DNA of 64,000 nucleotides. It comes from Butyricimonas paravirosa. Lineage in GTDB: Bacteria > Bacteroidota > Bacteroidia > Bacteroidales > Marinifilaceae. Positions 33,959 to 43,005 of the stretch are shown here, one piece after another. The stretch is from positions 5,022,001 through 5,086,000 of the forward strand of contig NZ_CP043839.1 of the NCBI RefSeq assembly GCF_032878955.1. The letters are read 5' to 3'. The position numbers were made by a program, and so were the translations under genes. The notes beneath the pieces are model-generated. The model was not told the origin of the DNA and did not search any database. It saw only the letters and a program-made list of their open reading frames with translations. How positions within the stretch are numbered: position 1 is the first letter of the stretch; each line of letters opens with the position of its first letter.

Positions 33959-36142
33959 ATGGCAGAAACTACGACATACATTACTGTACAACAAAAATAT
34001 AGATCTTTATTAAAGTCATGTAAGAACTTGATTTCAACCGAGGATATTCGTCTCGTGCGAAAAGCTTTCGACACGGCAATGAGCAGCGAGGCAAATTCAC
34101 GAGCGGTTACCGAGAAAGATATTCATCGTTTGTTGGATACCGGATTAATTATCACGTCCGAGATCGGGTTGGGGAGGACTTCTATTATTTGTTTGATGTT
34201 GCATCGGGCAATAGAGTCCGGAACGTTGAAATTGGAACAGATAAAAACGGTATTTGGAGAGAAAGTAGCCCAGATATTAGCCGGTTTACGGGATATAAGC
34301 CATATCTACGCTACTCACCGGGTGGTGGATTCCGAAAATTTCCGGAAATTACTACTGAGTTTTGCTGAAGATGTACGGGTGCAGTTGATTTTTCTGGCGG
34401 AAAAATTGTATGATTTACGACATGCCGAGACTTTACTTCCGGAACAACAACGGGAGTTAGCCCGGGAAACCAGTTATATCTACATTCCTTTTGCCCATCG
34501 TTTAGGTTTGTATAATATCAAATCGGAGATGGAGGACCTCGCTTTGCGTTACGGGGAGCCTGAGGTGTACAAGGAGATTTCTTTGAAGCTGGAAGGAACA
34601 CGGGAGGCCCGTGAAAAATATATCAACGAGTTTATTGCCCCTATCGTGGAAGAATTCAATAACCGGGGAATTAAATTCAAGGTGAAATGGCGTACCAAGA
34701 CGATCGCTTCGATCTTGAACAAGATGCGGAAGAAACAGGTGGAGTTCGAGGAAATCTATGACATATTCGCGGTTCGTTTTATACTGGATAGCAGGGGGCC
34801 GGAAGAGAAGGCCGATTGTTGGAGGGCATATTCGATCGTGGCCGACAAGTACACGCCTAACCCGCAGCGATTGCGGGATTGGATTTCAGTGCCTAAATCC
34901 AATGGTTATGAATCATTGCAGACCACCGTTCTCGGACCTAATAACCGATGGGTGGAAGTGCAGATTCGTACGGAACGGATGGATGAGATTGCAGAAAAGG
35001 GATTCGCGGCTCACTGGAAGTACAAGGGGGGAACGGCGGATAAGGCGATCGAGGAGTGGCTGACTGAGTTACGAGAGATATTGGAGAGTTCGGAAGTCGG
35101 AGCCGTGGATATGCTGGACGATATTAAAATTAACCTGCAAGATAAGGAGGTACACGTGTTTACCCCGGCGGGAGATTTGAAGACTTTACCGGCGGGTGCG
35201 ACGTTACTTGACTTTGCTTATGCTATCCACACGGCCGTGGGATCCCGTTGTGTAGGAGGAAAGGTAAACCAACGTAACGAGACCTTGCGCTATGTGTTGA
35301 AGAACGGGGATCAGGTATCCATCCTAACCTCGAATAATCAACAGCCGAATGCCGACTGGCTGAATATTGCCACAACTTCGAAAGCTCGTAACAAGATTCG
35401 TCAGTTTCTCACCGAAGATTCGCGGGCTCAGGCCACGCTGGGTAAGGAAATGTTGGCTCGTCGGTTTAAGAATTGGAAGTTAGAGTTGACGGACGAGGTG
35501 ATTCATCGTTTGCAACAACATTATAAATACAAGTTTGCTATCGATCTTTACCAGGCGATTGCCGAGGAAAAGTTGGATATGGCGGAGATCAAGGAGTTCA
35601 TTACTCGCCCGAAAGAAGAGGAACGTACGGTTGCTACCCCAAGAGAAGAGGTGCAGGTTACCCCGTCCCGCCCGATTAGTGAAGATGTGTTGTTGATCGA
35701 CCGGAACGTGGATAACGTGGTGTACAAGTTCGCCCGTTGCTGTAACCCGGTATTCGGGGATGATATTCTGGGATTCGTTTCTATTGGTGAGGGGATTAAG
35801 ATTCACCGGACCCAGTGTAAGAATGCTCTTGATTTGCAGCGTCGCTACCCGTACCGAATCGTGCAGGCGGCTTGGACGAATGCCGGGGCAACTTCTTACC
35901 AGACGGTGTTGAGTATCGTGGGGCGTGAAGATGCGGGAATGGTGACCAAGATTACCGAGGTGATAGCGAAGGACCCGAAGATCACGTTACGGGGATTGTC
36001 CATTAATTCGAGCGAGGGATTATTTGATGGGCAAATCACCGTGTTGGTTAGTGATACGGAACATTTGTCACAACTGATTTCCCGGTTGAAACGTATACAG
36101 GGGGTCATGCGGGTATATCGTCATGATTCTGTGAAAGAGTAG
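33959..36142 (+). CDS. RelA/SpoT-family ppGpp synthetase with a degenerate hydrolase site
   Basis: A 727-residue long RSH protein making (p)ppGpp in the stringent response. The order is HD-type domain (about 40-190), synthetase (about 230-370), TGS (DKEVHVFTPAGDLKTLPAG), helical, zinc-finger-like and ACT domains (SIVGREDAGMVTKITEVIA). The synthetase site is intact: SVPKSNGYESLQTT and WVEVQIRTERMDEIAEKGFA. In the hydrolase domain the HD pair is H82-R83 (LMLHRAIESG), and the late RLHNMR motif reads KLYDLR with Glu in place of Asp, so hydrolysis is probably lost. That makes it a RelA-like enzyme. A separate SpoT is expected elsewhere. The upstream gap (33728-33958) shows no gene. Confidence 0.94.
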   Translation: MAETTTYITVQQKYRSLLKSCKNLISTEDIRLVRKAFDTAMSSEANSRAVTEKDIHRLLDTGLIITSEIGLGRTSIICLMLHRAIESGTLKLEQIKTVFGEKVAQILAGLRDISHIYATHRVVDSENFRKLLLSFAEDVRVQLIFLAEKLYDLRHAETLLPEQQRELARETSYIYIPFAHRLGLYNIKSEMEDLALRYGEPEVYKEISLKLEGTREAREKYINEFIAPIVEEFNNRGIKFKVKWRTKTIASILNKMRKKQVEFEEIYDIFAVRFILDSRGPEEKADCWRAYSIVADKYTPNPQRLRDWISVPKSNGYESLQTTVLGPNNRWVEVQIRTERMDEIAEKGFAAHWKYKGGTADKAIEEWLTELREILESSEVGAVDMLDDIKINLQDKEVHVFTPAGDLKTLPAGATLLDFAYAIHTAVGSRCVGGKVNQRNETLRYVLKNGDQVSILTSNNQQPNADWLNIATTSKARNKIRQFLTEDSRAQATLGKEMLARRFKNWKLELTDEVIHRLQQHYKYKFAIDLYQAIAEEKLDMAEIKEFITRPKEEERTVATPREEVQVTPSRPISEDVLLIDRNVDNVVYKFARCCNPVFGDDILGFVSIGEGIKIHRTQCKNALDLQRRYPYRIVQAAWTNAGATSYQTVLSIVGREDAGMVTKITEVIAKDPKITLRGLSINSSEGLFDGQITVLVSDTEHLSQLISRLKRIQGVMRVYRHDSVKE

Positions 36143-36160
36143 TTTTATGTTGATTTTTCG

Positions 36161-36168
36161 TATATTTG
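36161..36168 (+). promoter_or_regulatory. Predicted -7 box of the ECF sigma gene
   Basis: TATATTTG fits the Bacteroidota -7 consensus and lies 37 bases before the sigma start codon and 18 bases after the stop of the ppGpp synthetase gene. Confidence 0.45.
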
Positions 36169-36205
36169 TATAGTTCTAAATGATGGGTTAACACGTGATA
36201 GTAAT

Positions 36206-36769
36206 ATGTCGGAACAGGATGAGGTAAAATGGTTACAGGGATTAAGAGTTGGGGATGACCGGGCTTTTAAAGTCCTGTTTGAAAAGTATTATGCCTCACT
36301 CTGTGCATTTGCCACTAATTTCGTGAATGACCCGGACGTGGCGGAAGATATTGTACAGGAGATATTTTTCAAATTATACACGGATAAACCGGCTTTTGAT
36401 GTCGTGGTGGCCTTAAAATCTTACTTGTATCTGGTCACCAAGAATCAATGTCTGAATTATTTGAAACATGCCCGGATCGAGCAGGAGTATATGTCTTTCT
36501 TGAAGGAACGGGAAACAACGACCTTCTTTTTTAACCAGATCGTGGAGCAGGAGTTACTGGCCTTGTTGTCAGAGGCTATTCAGGATTTACCGGAACAGAC
36601 GGGACAAGTGTTCCAACTGGTGATGGAAGGTTTCGATAATGCGGAAATTGCGGAGAAACTGAATCTCTCCATAGATTCGGTAAAGTCACATAAAAAGCGT
36701 GGAAAACAATTATTGAAGAGTCGGTTAGGAGATATAACGGCTATCCTTTTATTCCTGTCGAATTGCTGA
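36206..36769 (+). CDS. ECF-type RNA polymerase sigma-70 factor, without adjacent FecR
   Basis: A 187-residue ECF sigma factor. Region 2 is visible in DRAFKVLFEKYYASLCAFAT and DPDVAEDIVQEIFFKLY, and region 4 in LPEQTGQVFQLVMEGFDNAE and NLSIDSVKSHKKRGKQLL. Sigma factors of this class in Bacteroidota act with FecR anti-sigma partners to switch on SusCD loci when the transporter binds substrate. No fecR follows on its strand; a terminator and a minus-strand gene do. The orphan fecR at 48765 is a candidate partner across the 12-kb minus-strand locus. It is full length and looks intact. Confidence 0.93.
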   Translation: MSEQDEVKWLQGLRVGDDRAFKVLFEKYYASLCAFATNFVNDPDVAEDIVQEIFFKLYTDKPAFDVVVALKSYLYLVTKNQCLNYLKHARIEQEYMSFLKERETTTFFFNQIVEQELLALLSEAIQDLPEQTGQVFQLVMEGFDNAEIAEKLNLSIDSVKSHKKRGKQLLKSRLGDITAILLFLSNC

Positions 36770-36800
36770 TATTCAAGAAATAGAAGATTGTAATTTTATA

Positions 36801-36840
36801 ATATAAAGAGGCTCCACGATCCAGCGGAGCCTCTTTATAT
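36801..36840. terminator. Bidirectional terminator between the sigma gene and the metalloprotease gene
   Basis: ATATAAAGAGGCTCC pairs perfectly with GGAGCCTCTTTATAT across a 10-base loop. It lies between the convergent stops at 36769 and 36848. Confidence 0.9.
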
Positions 36841-36847
36841 GAATGTT

Positions 36848-39481
36848 TTATTTTGAGAGTGTTTTTATTTGAAGTAAAATACCTTGATAATGGGCTTTGT
36901 CGGCTGTATTTGCATTAGCGATACGGCTTTCTACTAATTTTTGAATCTTATTCAGCATGGCGGTGTTATAACCTAAAGATTCGTCTATCGTACTAATATT
37001 TACTGGTTTTTGCCAAGTGTAGGGAGAGATTGCGGAAATGGTTTCCCGTGCAATCTGATTTGCTATTAAACCTTGTCCGTGTTCGATTTCGAATGCTTGG
37101 AACTGATCCCGGAAACGACGGATGAATCCGGTCTGATCCATCCCGTACCGGATGATTTCATCGATAGACAAAGCAATAGAAGGGTCAATAACCTCGGAGT
37201 TATCTGCAAATTCTTTCGGGTTCGTGACTTTACGAACATTTGTCGTGATTGTGCTGACACACATACGTTGTAATAACTTATCCCCGTTGGTTAATTTTTT
37301 CCCTTGCATTGTAGGTTTCCAAATTCCGGAGTACAAATCATCGTAGTAATCTTTTATGGTGTAAGGATCTTTGGACAAATGGGCTGTAAGCGTTACGTTC
37401 GCTCCTAGATTAAATAACGTTTTGGCTGCTGTACTTTGCAGTAACAGGGAATATTTAGGAGCAAATATTTTTTGTTCCAGGGCTTTTTCATTTAACCAGT
37501 CACTTTCACGCAACTGTTTAATGGTCCATAGCATGGAGGCTTTTTGGATGTTGCGGGCAACCGGTTGATAACGTTCCACGGGTGTGCCTTCTTTTGCCGG
37601 ATTTAAGTATATTCCGCCAACTTGACATAACACGTTGGAAATATAGCGATAGTATTGGTTCAATATTTGAGAATATAGGGTTAGCCTATACTCTGAGAAA
37701 TCATCGTCAGAAATCCATTGATTCACGTTAGGAAGAATGTATTTCAAGTTTTTAATCCCGTAGTTACTTGCCTTGATCGGATCGTTTCCGAGATCTTCCG
37801 TTAAAGCACTTGGGTCATACGTGCTGTAAAGTTGTTGTTGTCCATAGCGGTATAAGGGATCTCCGGCTTTTTCGTCTACCCATTGCTGGATGATTTCTGC
37901 TTCTTCTTTTACGCTTTTGTTTCCTGCAATGGGAGAGTATAGCCATTTAATCGCATAGTAGTCATAAACACCGAGATCGGGAGGCGTTAATTTTAACCCT
38001 TTGTCTCCGGGTTGTGCAACATAATTGAATCGGGCATAATCCATGATAGACGGGGTTGTCCCGTATTTGTGTGTGAATGTTGCGTTGCGTAAAGAATCAA
38101 CAGGGTAGGCGTGAGAGGCAGCCATGTTGTGCATCAGTCCAAGCGTGTGTCCCACTTCATGAGCGACAACGTAGACAAGGGCCTCGTATAAAACATCAGC
38201 CGGTAACTCTTTCCCACGAACAGACTCATCAACTTGGGCCGTTTGTACAAAACGCCACTGTGTGATTAACTTGATAATATCATTATAGATGATTACCGAG
38301 GCATTCACGATTTCTCCCGTGGTCGGATCGACCCAGCTGGGCCCCATAGCATTTGCAACCCCCGCAGGACAATAGCGGATGCAGGAATATTTCAGGTTAT
38401 CGGGATCAAAATTAGGATCATCTTTGGGAAAATCTTTCACTTGTACCGCATTTTTGAAACCGATCGCCTCGAACGCCTTGTTCCAATCCAAAGTCCCTTT
38501 TCTTAAGGCTGTTTTCCAGTTTTCCGGAAACGTGTTGTCCAGATAGAACACGATAGGTTTCACTGGTTCTACTAATTCCCCTCGTTCCCATGCTTGCATA
38601 TCTTTGGGTTCCAAGCGCCACCGGTTGGCATAGGAGTAATTTTTAGAACCTTCTTTCAAAGAGATATTTTGTTTCCCGGTCAAGAATATACCGATACGAG
38701 GATCAGAGATTCTTGGTTTCATTTTTTCTTCCGGCAATAAGAACATCGTTTTTACCGTTTTTACTAAAACCTCTCCGAGCATAAACGTGGAAAACATCTG
38801 TTTAGCCGAGCAACTGTATACATTTTCAGTCTCGACAGAGATATTGTCATCGAACGATTTGATTTTTCCAATGGTTGATAGTTCCGCCTTCACCTTTCCC
38901 GTGATAGGTAAACCTTTGTATGATCCCCCGATCGGACTTTGGGCATCATCTAAAAAAATCTTTCCGGCCTCGAAAATAACAGCCGTGCTGTCCCGGTTGT
39001 AGGTTTCCAGTTTGAATTTCTGTTTCCGTACATCCATAAAATTCAATGCGGCAGTTTCTTTCATCTCTTCTGTATCATCGTAGGTGGTATACGTGGAACA
39101 ATCGTTCATGAAGATCATACTGTCTTTCAATACAAAGCGAACGTGTTTCAGGCCTTTGTTTTTGTACCCCACGTTAACCAGAGAGGGATCACTCGTGGCA
39201 GATGGTGTTAGGGCGATTAACAGATCTCGTCCCATGTATTTTAACGGGTACTCCAGATAGATTTTGTCTCCAACCCGGTGAATCGTGGCGAATTTACCAG
39301 GGAAGGCTTGATGTTGTTTCCCTTTAAACAGTTTTTCGTATTTGGATATGGGCTTTTTAGGGGTTACATTTTTTTGTTCTATGGGGGCTTTTTTCTTTTT
39401 CTTTCTGTCAGAGGCGTAAGATGAGCCTAGGTATGGAATCAGAAACAGTGATACAAGTAACAATACAAATCCTTTTTTCAT
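36848..39481 (-). CDS. Secreted zinc-dependent metalloprotease (DUF5117/DUF4953 type)
   Basis: An 877-residue exported protein (signal peptide MKKGFVLLLVSLFLIPYLG, cut near SSYA). The zinc motif VVAHEVGHTLGLMHNM lies near residue 440 and is a full HExxHxxGxxH, as in metzincin-type proteases. The N-terminal DUF5118/5117-like region and the long C-terminal part match large Bacteroidota proteases linked to SusCD loci. It is the last gene of the minus-strand locus, after a thioredoxin-like gene, and should cut proteins in the periplasm or at the cell surface. The substrate is unknown. Confidence 0.92.
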   Translation of the reverse strand: MKKGFVLLLVSLFLIPYLGSSYASDRKKKKKAPIEQKNVTPKKPISKYEKLFKGKQHQAFPGKFATIHRVGDKIYLEYPLKYMGRDLLIALTPSATSDPSLVNVGYKNKGLKHVRFVLKDSMIFMNDCSTYTTYDDTEEMKETAALNFMDVRKQKFKLETYNRDSTAVIFEAGKIFLDDAQSPIGGSYKGLPITGKVKAELSTIGKIKSFDDNISVETENVYSCSAKQMFSTFMLGEVLVKTVKTMFLLPEEKMKPRISDPRIGIFLTGKQNISLKEGSKNYSYANRWRLEPKDMQAWERGELVEPVKPIVFYLDNTFPENWKTALRKGTLDWNKAFEAIGFKNAVQVKDFPKDDPNFDPDNLKYSCIRYCPAGVANAMGPSWVDPTTGEIVNASVIIYNDIIKLITQWRFVQTAQVDESVRGKELPADVLYEALVYVVAHEVGHTLGLMHNMAASHAYPVDSLRNATFTHKYGTTPSIMDYARFNYVAQPGDKGLKLTPPDLGVYDYYAIKWLYSPIAGNKSVKEEAEIIQQWVDEKAGDPLYRYGQQQLYSTYDPSALTEDLGNDPIKASNYGIKNLKYILPNVNQWISDDDFSEYRLTLYSQILNQYYRYISNVLCQVGGIYLNPAKEGTPVERYQPVARNIQKASMLWTIKQLRESDWLNEKALEQKIFAPKYSLLLQSTAAKTLFNLGANVTLTAHLSKDPYTIKDYYDDLYSGIWKPTMQGKKLTNGDKLLQRMCVSTITTNVRKVTNPKEFADNSEVIDPSIALSIDEIIRYGMDQTGFIRRFRDQFQAFEIEHGQGLIANQIARETISAISPYTWQKPVNISTIDESLGYNTAMLNKIQKLVESRIANANTADKAHYQGILLQIKTLSK

Positions 39482-39528
39482 ATAAAATATTTTAATAGTT
39501 GATTAATTGTTTTTTCATGATAAATGTT

Positions 39529-40545
39529 TTACAAGCTCTTTACAAGTTCTTTCCAGCGAGTTTTTTGAGATTCCGGAGCTTTTTTAAAAGGAGCGGATAT
39601 ATAGTAAATTAAAGTTGATTGATTTCCATTTTGTACTTGGCCTAACTTCTTTTCACAAGTCGATAATAGTTTACCCGTATCTCCCGTGAAGGCTGCCTTG
39701 GTGATGGCTAGTGAAGCTAATAATGACTTTTCTGTTGCCAAATCCAAGGCTTTTATTTCTTTACCAATTTCTACCAGTCTTTTTTTGTTCATCTTTGTAT
39801 TTTCTCCGGAAATGGTTGTTTGCATTTCGTGGTTTAATTTGGCTGCTATACGAGAATCTACTTTTTTTACCCCGATTGTTTTGTAAAACTCCTTTCTATG
39901 TTCATGCAAGTATTTCCATACATCAGAATTCTGAGTACAGATTTTTTCGTCTTTGAAAATAAACCAGTATTCTTCGGATGTTTTTTCTTTGTCCGTGGTG
40001 ACATTAAATAAATCTTTGACCACGTTTGAGGCCGATGGGTCTTTTAAATCAATCAAATTTTTTGCGTATTGGAACAAGAGATCTTTTTCTCGATTCCCGG
40101 CATTGTATTTGGTTGCTAAAGGTTTTAATGCCGTATTTTCATCAAGCCCTTCTTTTACTCGTTTGATGAACACTTTTTCTTTGGTGTTACCAATGAATCT
40201 ATGGCGAATACTTCCATCTTGCTCGATGATCAAGAAAGTGGGATAAACGTTTACATTAAATCTTTTACCTAATTCCGGTCCTTCTCCTTTCTCCATATCG
40301 TATTTGAGGCAAATGAAGTTTTCGTTTAAAAGCTTTCCGACACTTTCTAGTGGGAACAGGTTTTTTGCAATCTGGATACAGGCCCCGCACCATCTCGTGC
40401 AACAATCCATGAAAACTAATTTATTTTCTGCTTTGGCTTTGGCCAAGGCTTCATTGAACGTGAGATCCTCGAAGTTCACGCCTTTCTGAGAGAATACCGT
40501 GAAACTGGCAATTAATAATATTGCGGTTAAAATGATATTTTTCAT
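39529..40545 (-). CDS. Exported thioredoxin-family protein
   Basis: A 338-residue protein with a signal peptide (MKNIILTAILLIASFTVFSQ). The thioredoxin domain has the redox motif in CCTRWCGACIQIAKN (CGAC) and the cis-proline in VNVYPTFLIIEQDGS. The C-terminal 200 residues are helical and charged with no named domain. It would reduce or shuffle disulfides in the periplasm, perhaps opening disulfide-bonded substrate proteins for the neighbouring metalloprotease. It lies 47 bases upstream of the protease gene on the same strand. Confidence 0.88.
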   Translation of the reverse strand: MKNIILTAILLIASFTVFSQKGVNFEDLTFNEALAKAKAENKLVFMDCCTRWCGACIQIAKNLFPLESVGKLLNENFICLKYDMEKGEGPELGKRFNVNVYPTFLIIEQDGSIRHRFIGNTKEKVFIKRVKEGLDENTALKPLATKYNAGNREKDLLFQYAKNLIDLKDPSASNVVKDLFNVTTDKEKTSEEYWFIFKDEKICTQNSDVWKYLHEHRKEFYKTIGVKKVDSRIAAKLNHEMQTTISGENTKMNKKRLVEIGKEIKALDLATEKSLLASLAITKAAFTGDTGKLLSTCEKKLGQVQNGNQSTLIYYISAPFKKAPESQKTRWKELVKSL

Positions 40546-40652
40546 GATTAAAATGTTATTTAATAGATAATTTGTTGTGGTAAATGACTACCATCCCTAC
40601 CCCCTCCTTGTGCAGGAGGGGAAAAGGTTTGGTTATCAATGGGAATTTATAG

Positions 40653-40680
40653 AATCGAACTTTTTAAAAAAAGTTCGATT
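40653..40680 (-). terminator. Hairpin at the end of the metallopeptidase-like lipoprotein gene
   Basis: AATCGAACTTTTT pairs with AAAAAGTTCGATT and overlaps the stop codon of the gene at 40679. A palindromic CCCCCTCC...GGAGGGG block (about 40591-40612) lies between it and the thioredoxin gene. It may reduce, not block, read-through into the two downstream genes. Confidence 0.65.
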
Positions 40681-41554
40681 ATTCGTAAGTGGCATCCCCG
40701 ATTTGTTTTAGATTGATGTTGTATTTTTCCAAGAAATACTCTTGTAAGATGTCATATTTCTTTTTTACTAAGGGATATGCTATATCTGTAGCCCATGCTT
40801 CGGATGTTCGGGTGGTCATGGCCAACATGAATGTGTATAAATCCGTTTTCAAATAGTCTTTTAGATCTGTTAAATAAGATGCGGTACTCCATTCCGAGTT
40901 AAATACCGTTGAGAGGTTTTTAATGAACCCTCTGGCTCGAGCATAATTTTCTGACGTATTATCCTTACTGGCAGGACTTGAATAATCGCTTACTTTAAAG
41001 AATTCATCCGGGAATTCCATGGAAGAATAGGTCCAGATATTCCAAAGTTGTTTGTGTAATTCATTTTTAAAAGCCAGTTTCGTGGCCGCTGACATTTTTC
41101 TCAATGTGTCCGAACAGTAACCGATAGCCATTACATTTTCTCCTGTATTTAAGTACTTCAGTTTGAGTTGACCGGATTGTTGGAGTATTAACGAATCGGC
41201 CAAAAGTATTTTATAAGGCATGTATTTTTTATGGAATTCTTGTGGATAGTATTGGAACCAGATTTTTTCCAGTAAATCCAGCATATCTCCTACGTATTGA
41301 GGATCCGGCAACGTGTATAAATAACTGTAACTAGTTGAAAAACCATATACAAAGTCTAATTGCGAGTACTCGTACAGAATATAGGTTCCATATTGGCTAT
41401 GCAATTCCACGATACGGTCGTCAGCGGGAGATTTCCCTTGTGGCAGTGTATAATCCGGAGATAGGGGTGCAATTTCTCCGATTTCTTTGTCTTCTGCACA
41501 GGCCATGTAGCAAAGACAGCAAAGAGTAATGATATATATTCTCAATCTTTTCAT
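40679..41554 (-). CDS. SusCD-linked zinc-metallohydrolase-like lipoprotein with a degenerate active site
   Basis: A 291-residue lipoprotein (lipobox CYMAC, Cys19) resembling the substrate import-associated zinc metallohydrolase lipoproteins (Peptidase_Mx1 type) that follow susD in many Bacteroidota loci. The family's zinc motif HExxH should fall where this protein reads LAFKNELHKQLWNIWTY; only one His remains and the Glu precedes it, so catalysis is probably lost and the protein may only bind substrate. The neighbouring gene order supports the family call. The start lies 18 bases after the susD-like gene's stop. Confidence 0.75.
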   Translation of the reverse strand: MKRLRIYIITLCCLCYMACAEDKEIGEIAPLSPDYTLPQGKSPADDRIVELHSQYGTYILYEYSQLDFVYGFSTSYSYLYTLPDPQYVGDMLDLLEKIWFQYYPQEFHKKYMPYKILLADSLILQQSGQLKLKYLNTGENVMAIGYCSDTLRKMSAATKLAFKNELHKQLWNIWTYSSMEFPDEFFKVSDYSSPASKDNTSENYARARGFIKNLSTVFNSEWSTASYLTDLKDYLKTDLYTFMLAMTTRTSEAWATDIAYPLVKKKYDILQEYFLEKYNINLKQIGDATYE

Positions 41555-41572
41555 GACAAGTCGTTTTATTTA

Positions 41573-42973
41573 TTATTGGTTTTTTAGGACTCCTGTTCTT
41601 TCCGGTTCGTATGCAGAGGCATTTTGTTCCAGTCTGGTATTATTGCTTATCATCTTTTCCGGGATTGGTAGCGTGTAAAGCGGGTCCTTTTCCTGTAACG
41701 TGTAAGTTATCCACGGGTCTACAATTCTAGTTTTGTAATCGTGGGAGATGGATGGCATGCCGTAACGACGTAGGTCAAACCAGCGATGTCCCTCGTAACA
41801 TAGTTCCAGACGACGTTCCAAACGGATTTCTTCCAATAAAGTTTTGGAATCCGTGATCGTAACGTCTTGATAGCCTACGATACGGTAGCGACGCAATTGA
41901 TTTAAGTCTGCCAAGGCCTCTTTTGCGTATCCTTGGCTTTGTGCGTACGCTTCAGCCCGGTTCAAGTAGGCTTCTGAAATTCGAATGGTAGAAGTGGGAT
42001 CGGTCGTTGGGGTCTCTGGAATCTTTTTCGTTACATCGGCACGATTAGCAGAAAACCATAAATCCAGACGTCTGTCACCTTCTTTATATTTTGACAGTAA
42101 ATCAGCGGATGGGCCTAGTGGGCGTACTATTGCGTTTTTTGCATAGACCCATTCCACTTCGGAAAGATCATACGAAGGGAGATAATATTTCGCATCAGCG
42201 GATATTTGGGTGTAATCGGTTAAGCCTTTTGCTGTTTCAATAGCTTTGTTGGCAGTTCTGATGACATCCTCCCATTGTTCCATGTGAAGATATACCCGGG
42301 ATAGCAAGATGTTCACAACAGTTACGTTGAGTTTGTAGTTTGCCGTTTCTTTCGGGTATTTTTCGAATAAGGTAGCTGATGTGTTCAAGTCTTTTAGGAT
42401 TTGTGTATAAACTTCTTCAACCGTATTACGGGGAATTCCGTTTTCAGTCAATCCCGCTGTTAATTTTAAGGGTACTCCCAATGCTTTTTTATTATAATTG
42501 TAGGGCTCCCCGAACAAATTCACGAGCATATAATAACAGAATCCTCTCATTCCAAGAGCTCCCGCTTTTATAAGTTCTTTTTCTTGTTGAGAACCGTGGA
42601 CTTCGTCAATCCCGTCTAAAACTGCATTTAGTCCCTTGATATTGTCATACGTGTATTGGTAGCCGTCGTCGATCTTATTTTCTTGTTCCCACATATTGGG
42701 TTGCCAGGTAAGACATCCGGAATAATCCAAAATAACGCCATTTTCAGTAGTTCCTGTTCCTAATTTTGCCTCGTTGATACCAATATCATCGTCTAAGGCG
42801 TATAACATGAGATAACCGTTGGAATTGTGCATATATCCTAATAATAGTTCATCGTAGTCTTGGACAGTTCTTACGAGCACCTCGTCCTGAGATTTCTCTT
42901 CCAGAAAACCAGAGCATGCGCTTATGAGCATCATGCATATCAAACTTGTTATGATTGAGTTGTATTGTTTCAT
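41573..42973 (-). CDS. SusD/RagB-family nutrient-binding lipoprotein
   Basis: A 466-residue surface lipoprotein (lipobox MLISAC, Cys20) that caps the SusC channel and presents substrate. Family marks are AGALGMRGFCYYMLVNLFGEPYNYN near the N-terminal TPR-like helices, TIRISEAYLNRAEAYAQSQG, and ERRLELCYEGHRWFDLRRYG toward the C-terminus. It follows susC by 32 bases. Substrate type cannot be read from SusD, but the locus holds proteases and no glycosidases. Confidence 0.94.
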   Translation of the reverse strand: MKQYNSIITSLICMMLISACSGFLEEKSQDEVLVRTVQDYDELLLGYMHNSNGYLMLYALDDDIGINEAKLGTGTTENGVILDYSGCLTWQPNMWEQENKIDDGYQYTYDNIKGLNAVLDGIDEVHGSQQEKELIKAGALGMRGFCYYMLVNLFGEPYNYNKKALGVPLKLTAGLTENGIPRNTVEEVYTQILKDLNTSATLFEKYPKETANYKLNVTVVNILLSRVYLHMEQWEDVIRTANKAIETAKGLTDYTQISADAKYYLPSYDLSEVEWVYAKNAIVRPLGPSADLLSKYKEGDRRLDLWFSANRADVTKKIPETPTTDPTSTIRISEAYLNRAEAYAQSQGYAKEALADLNQLRRYRIVGYQDVTITDSKTLLEEIRLERRLELCYEGHRWFDLRRYGMPSISHDYKTRIVDPWITYTLQEKDPLYTLPIPEKMISNNTRLEQNASAYEPERTGVLKNQ

Positions 42974-43005
42974 ATTTCCGTTATTTTTAAATTACTCGTA
43001 AATCT

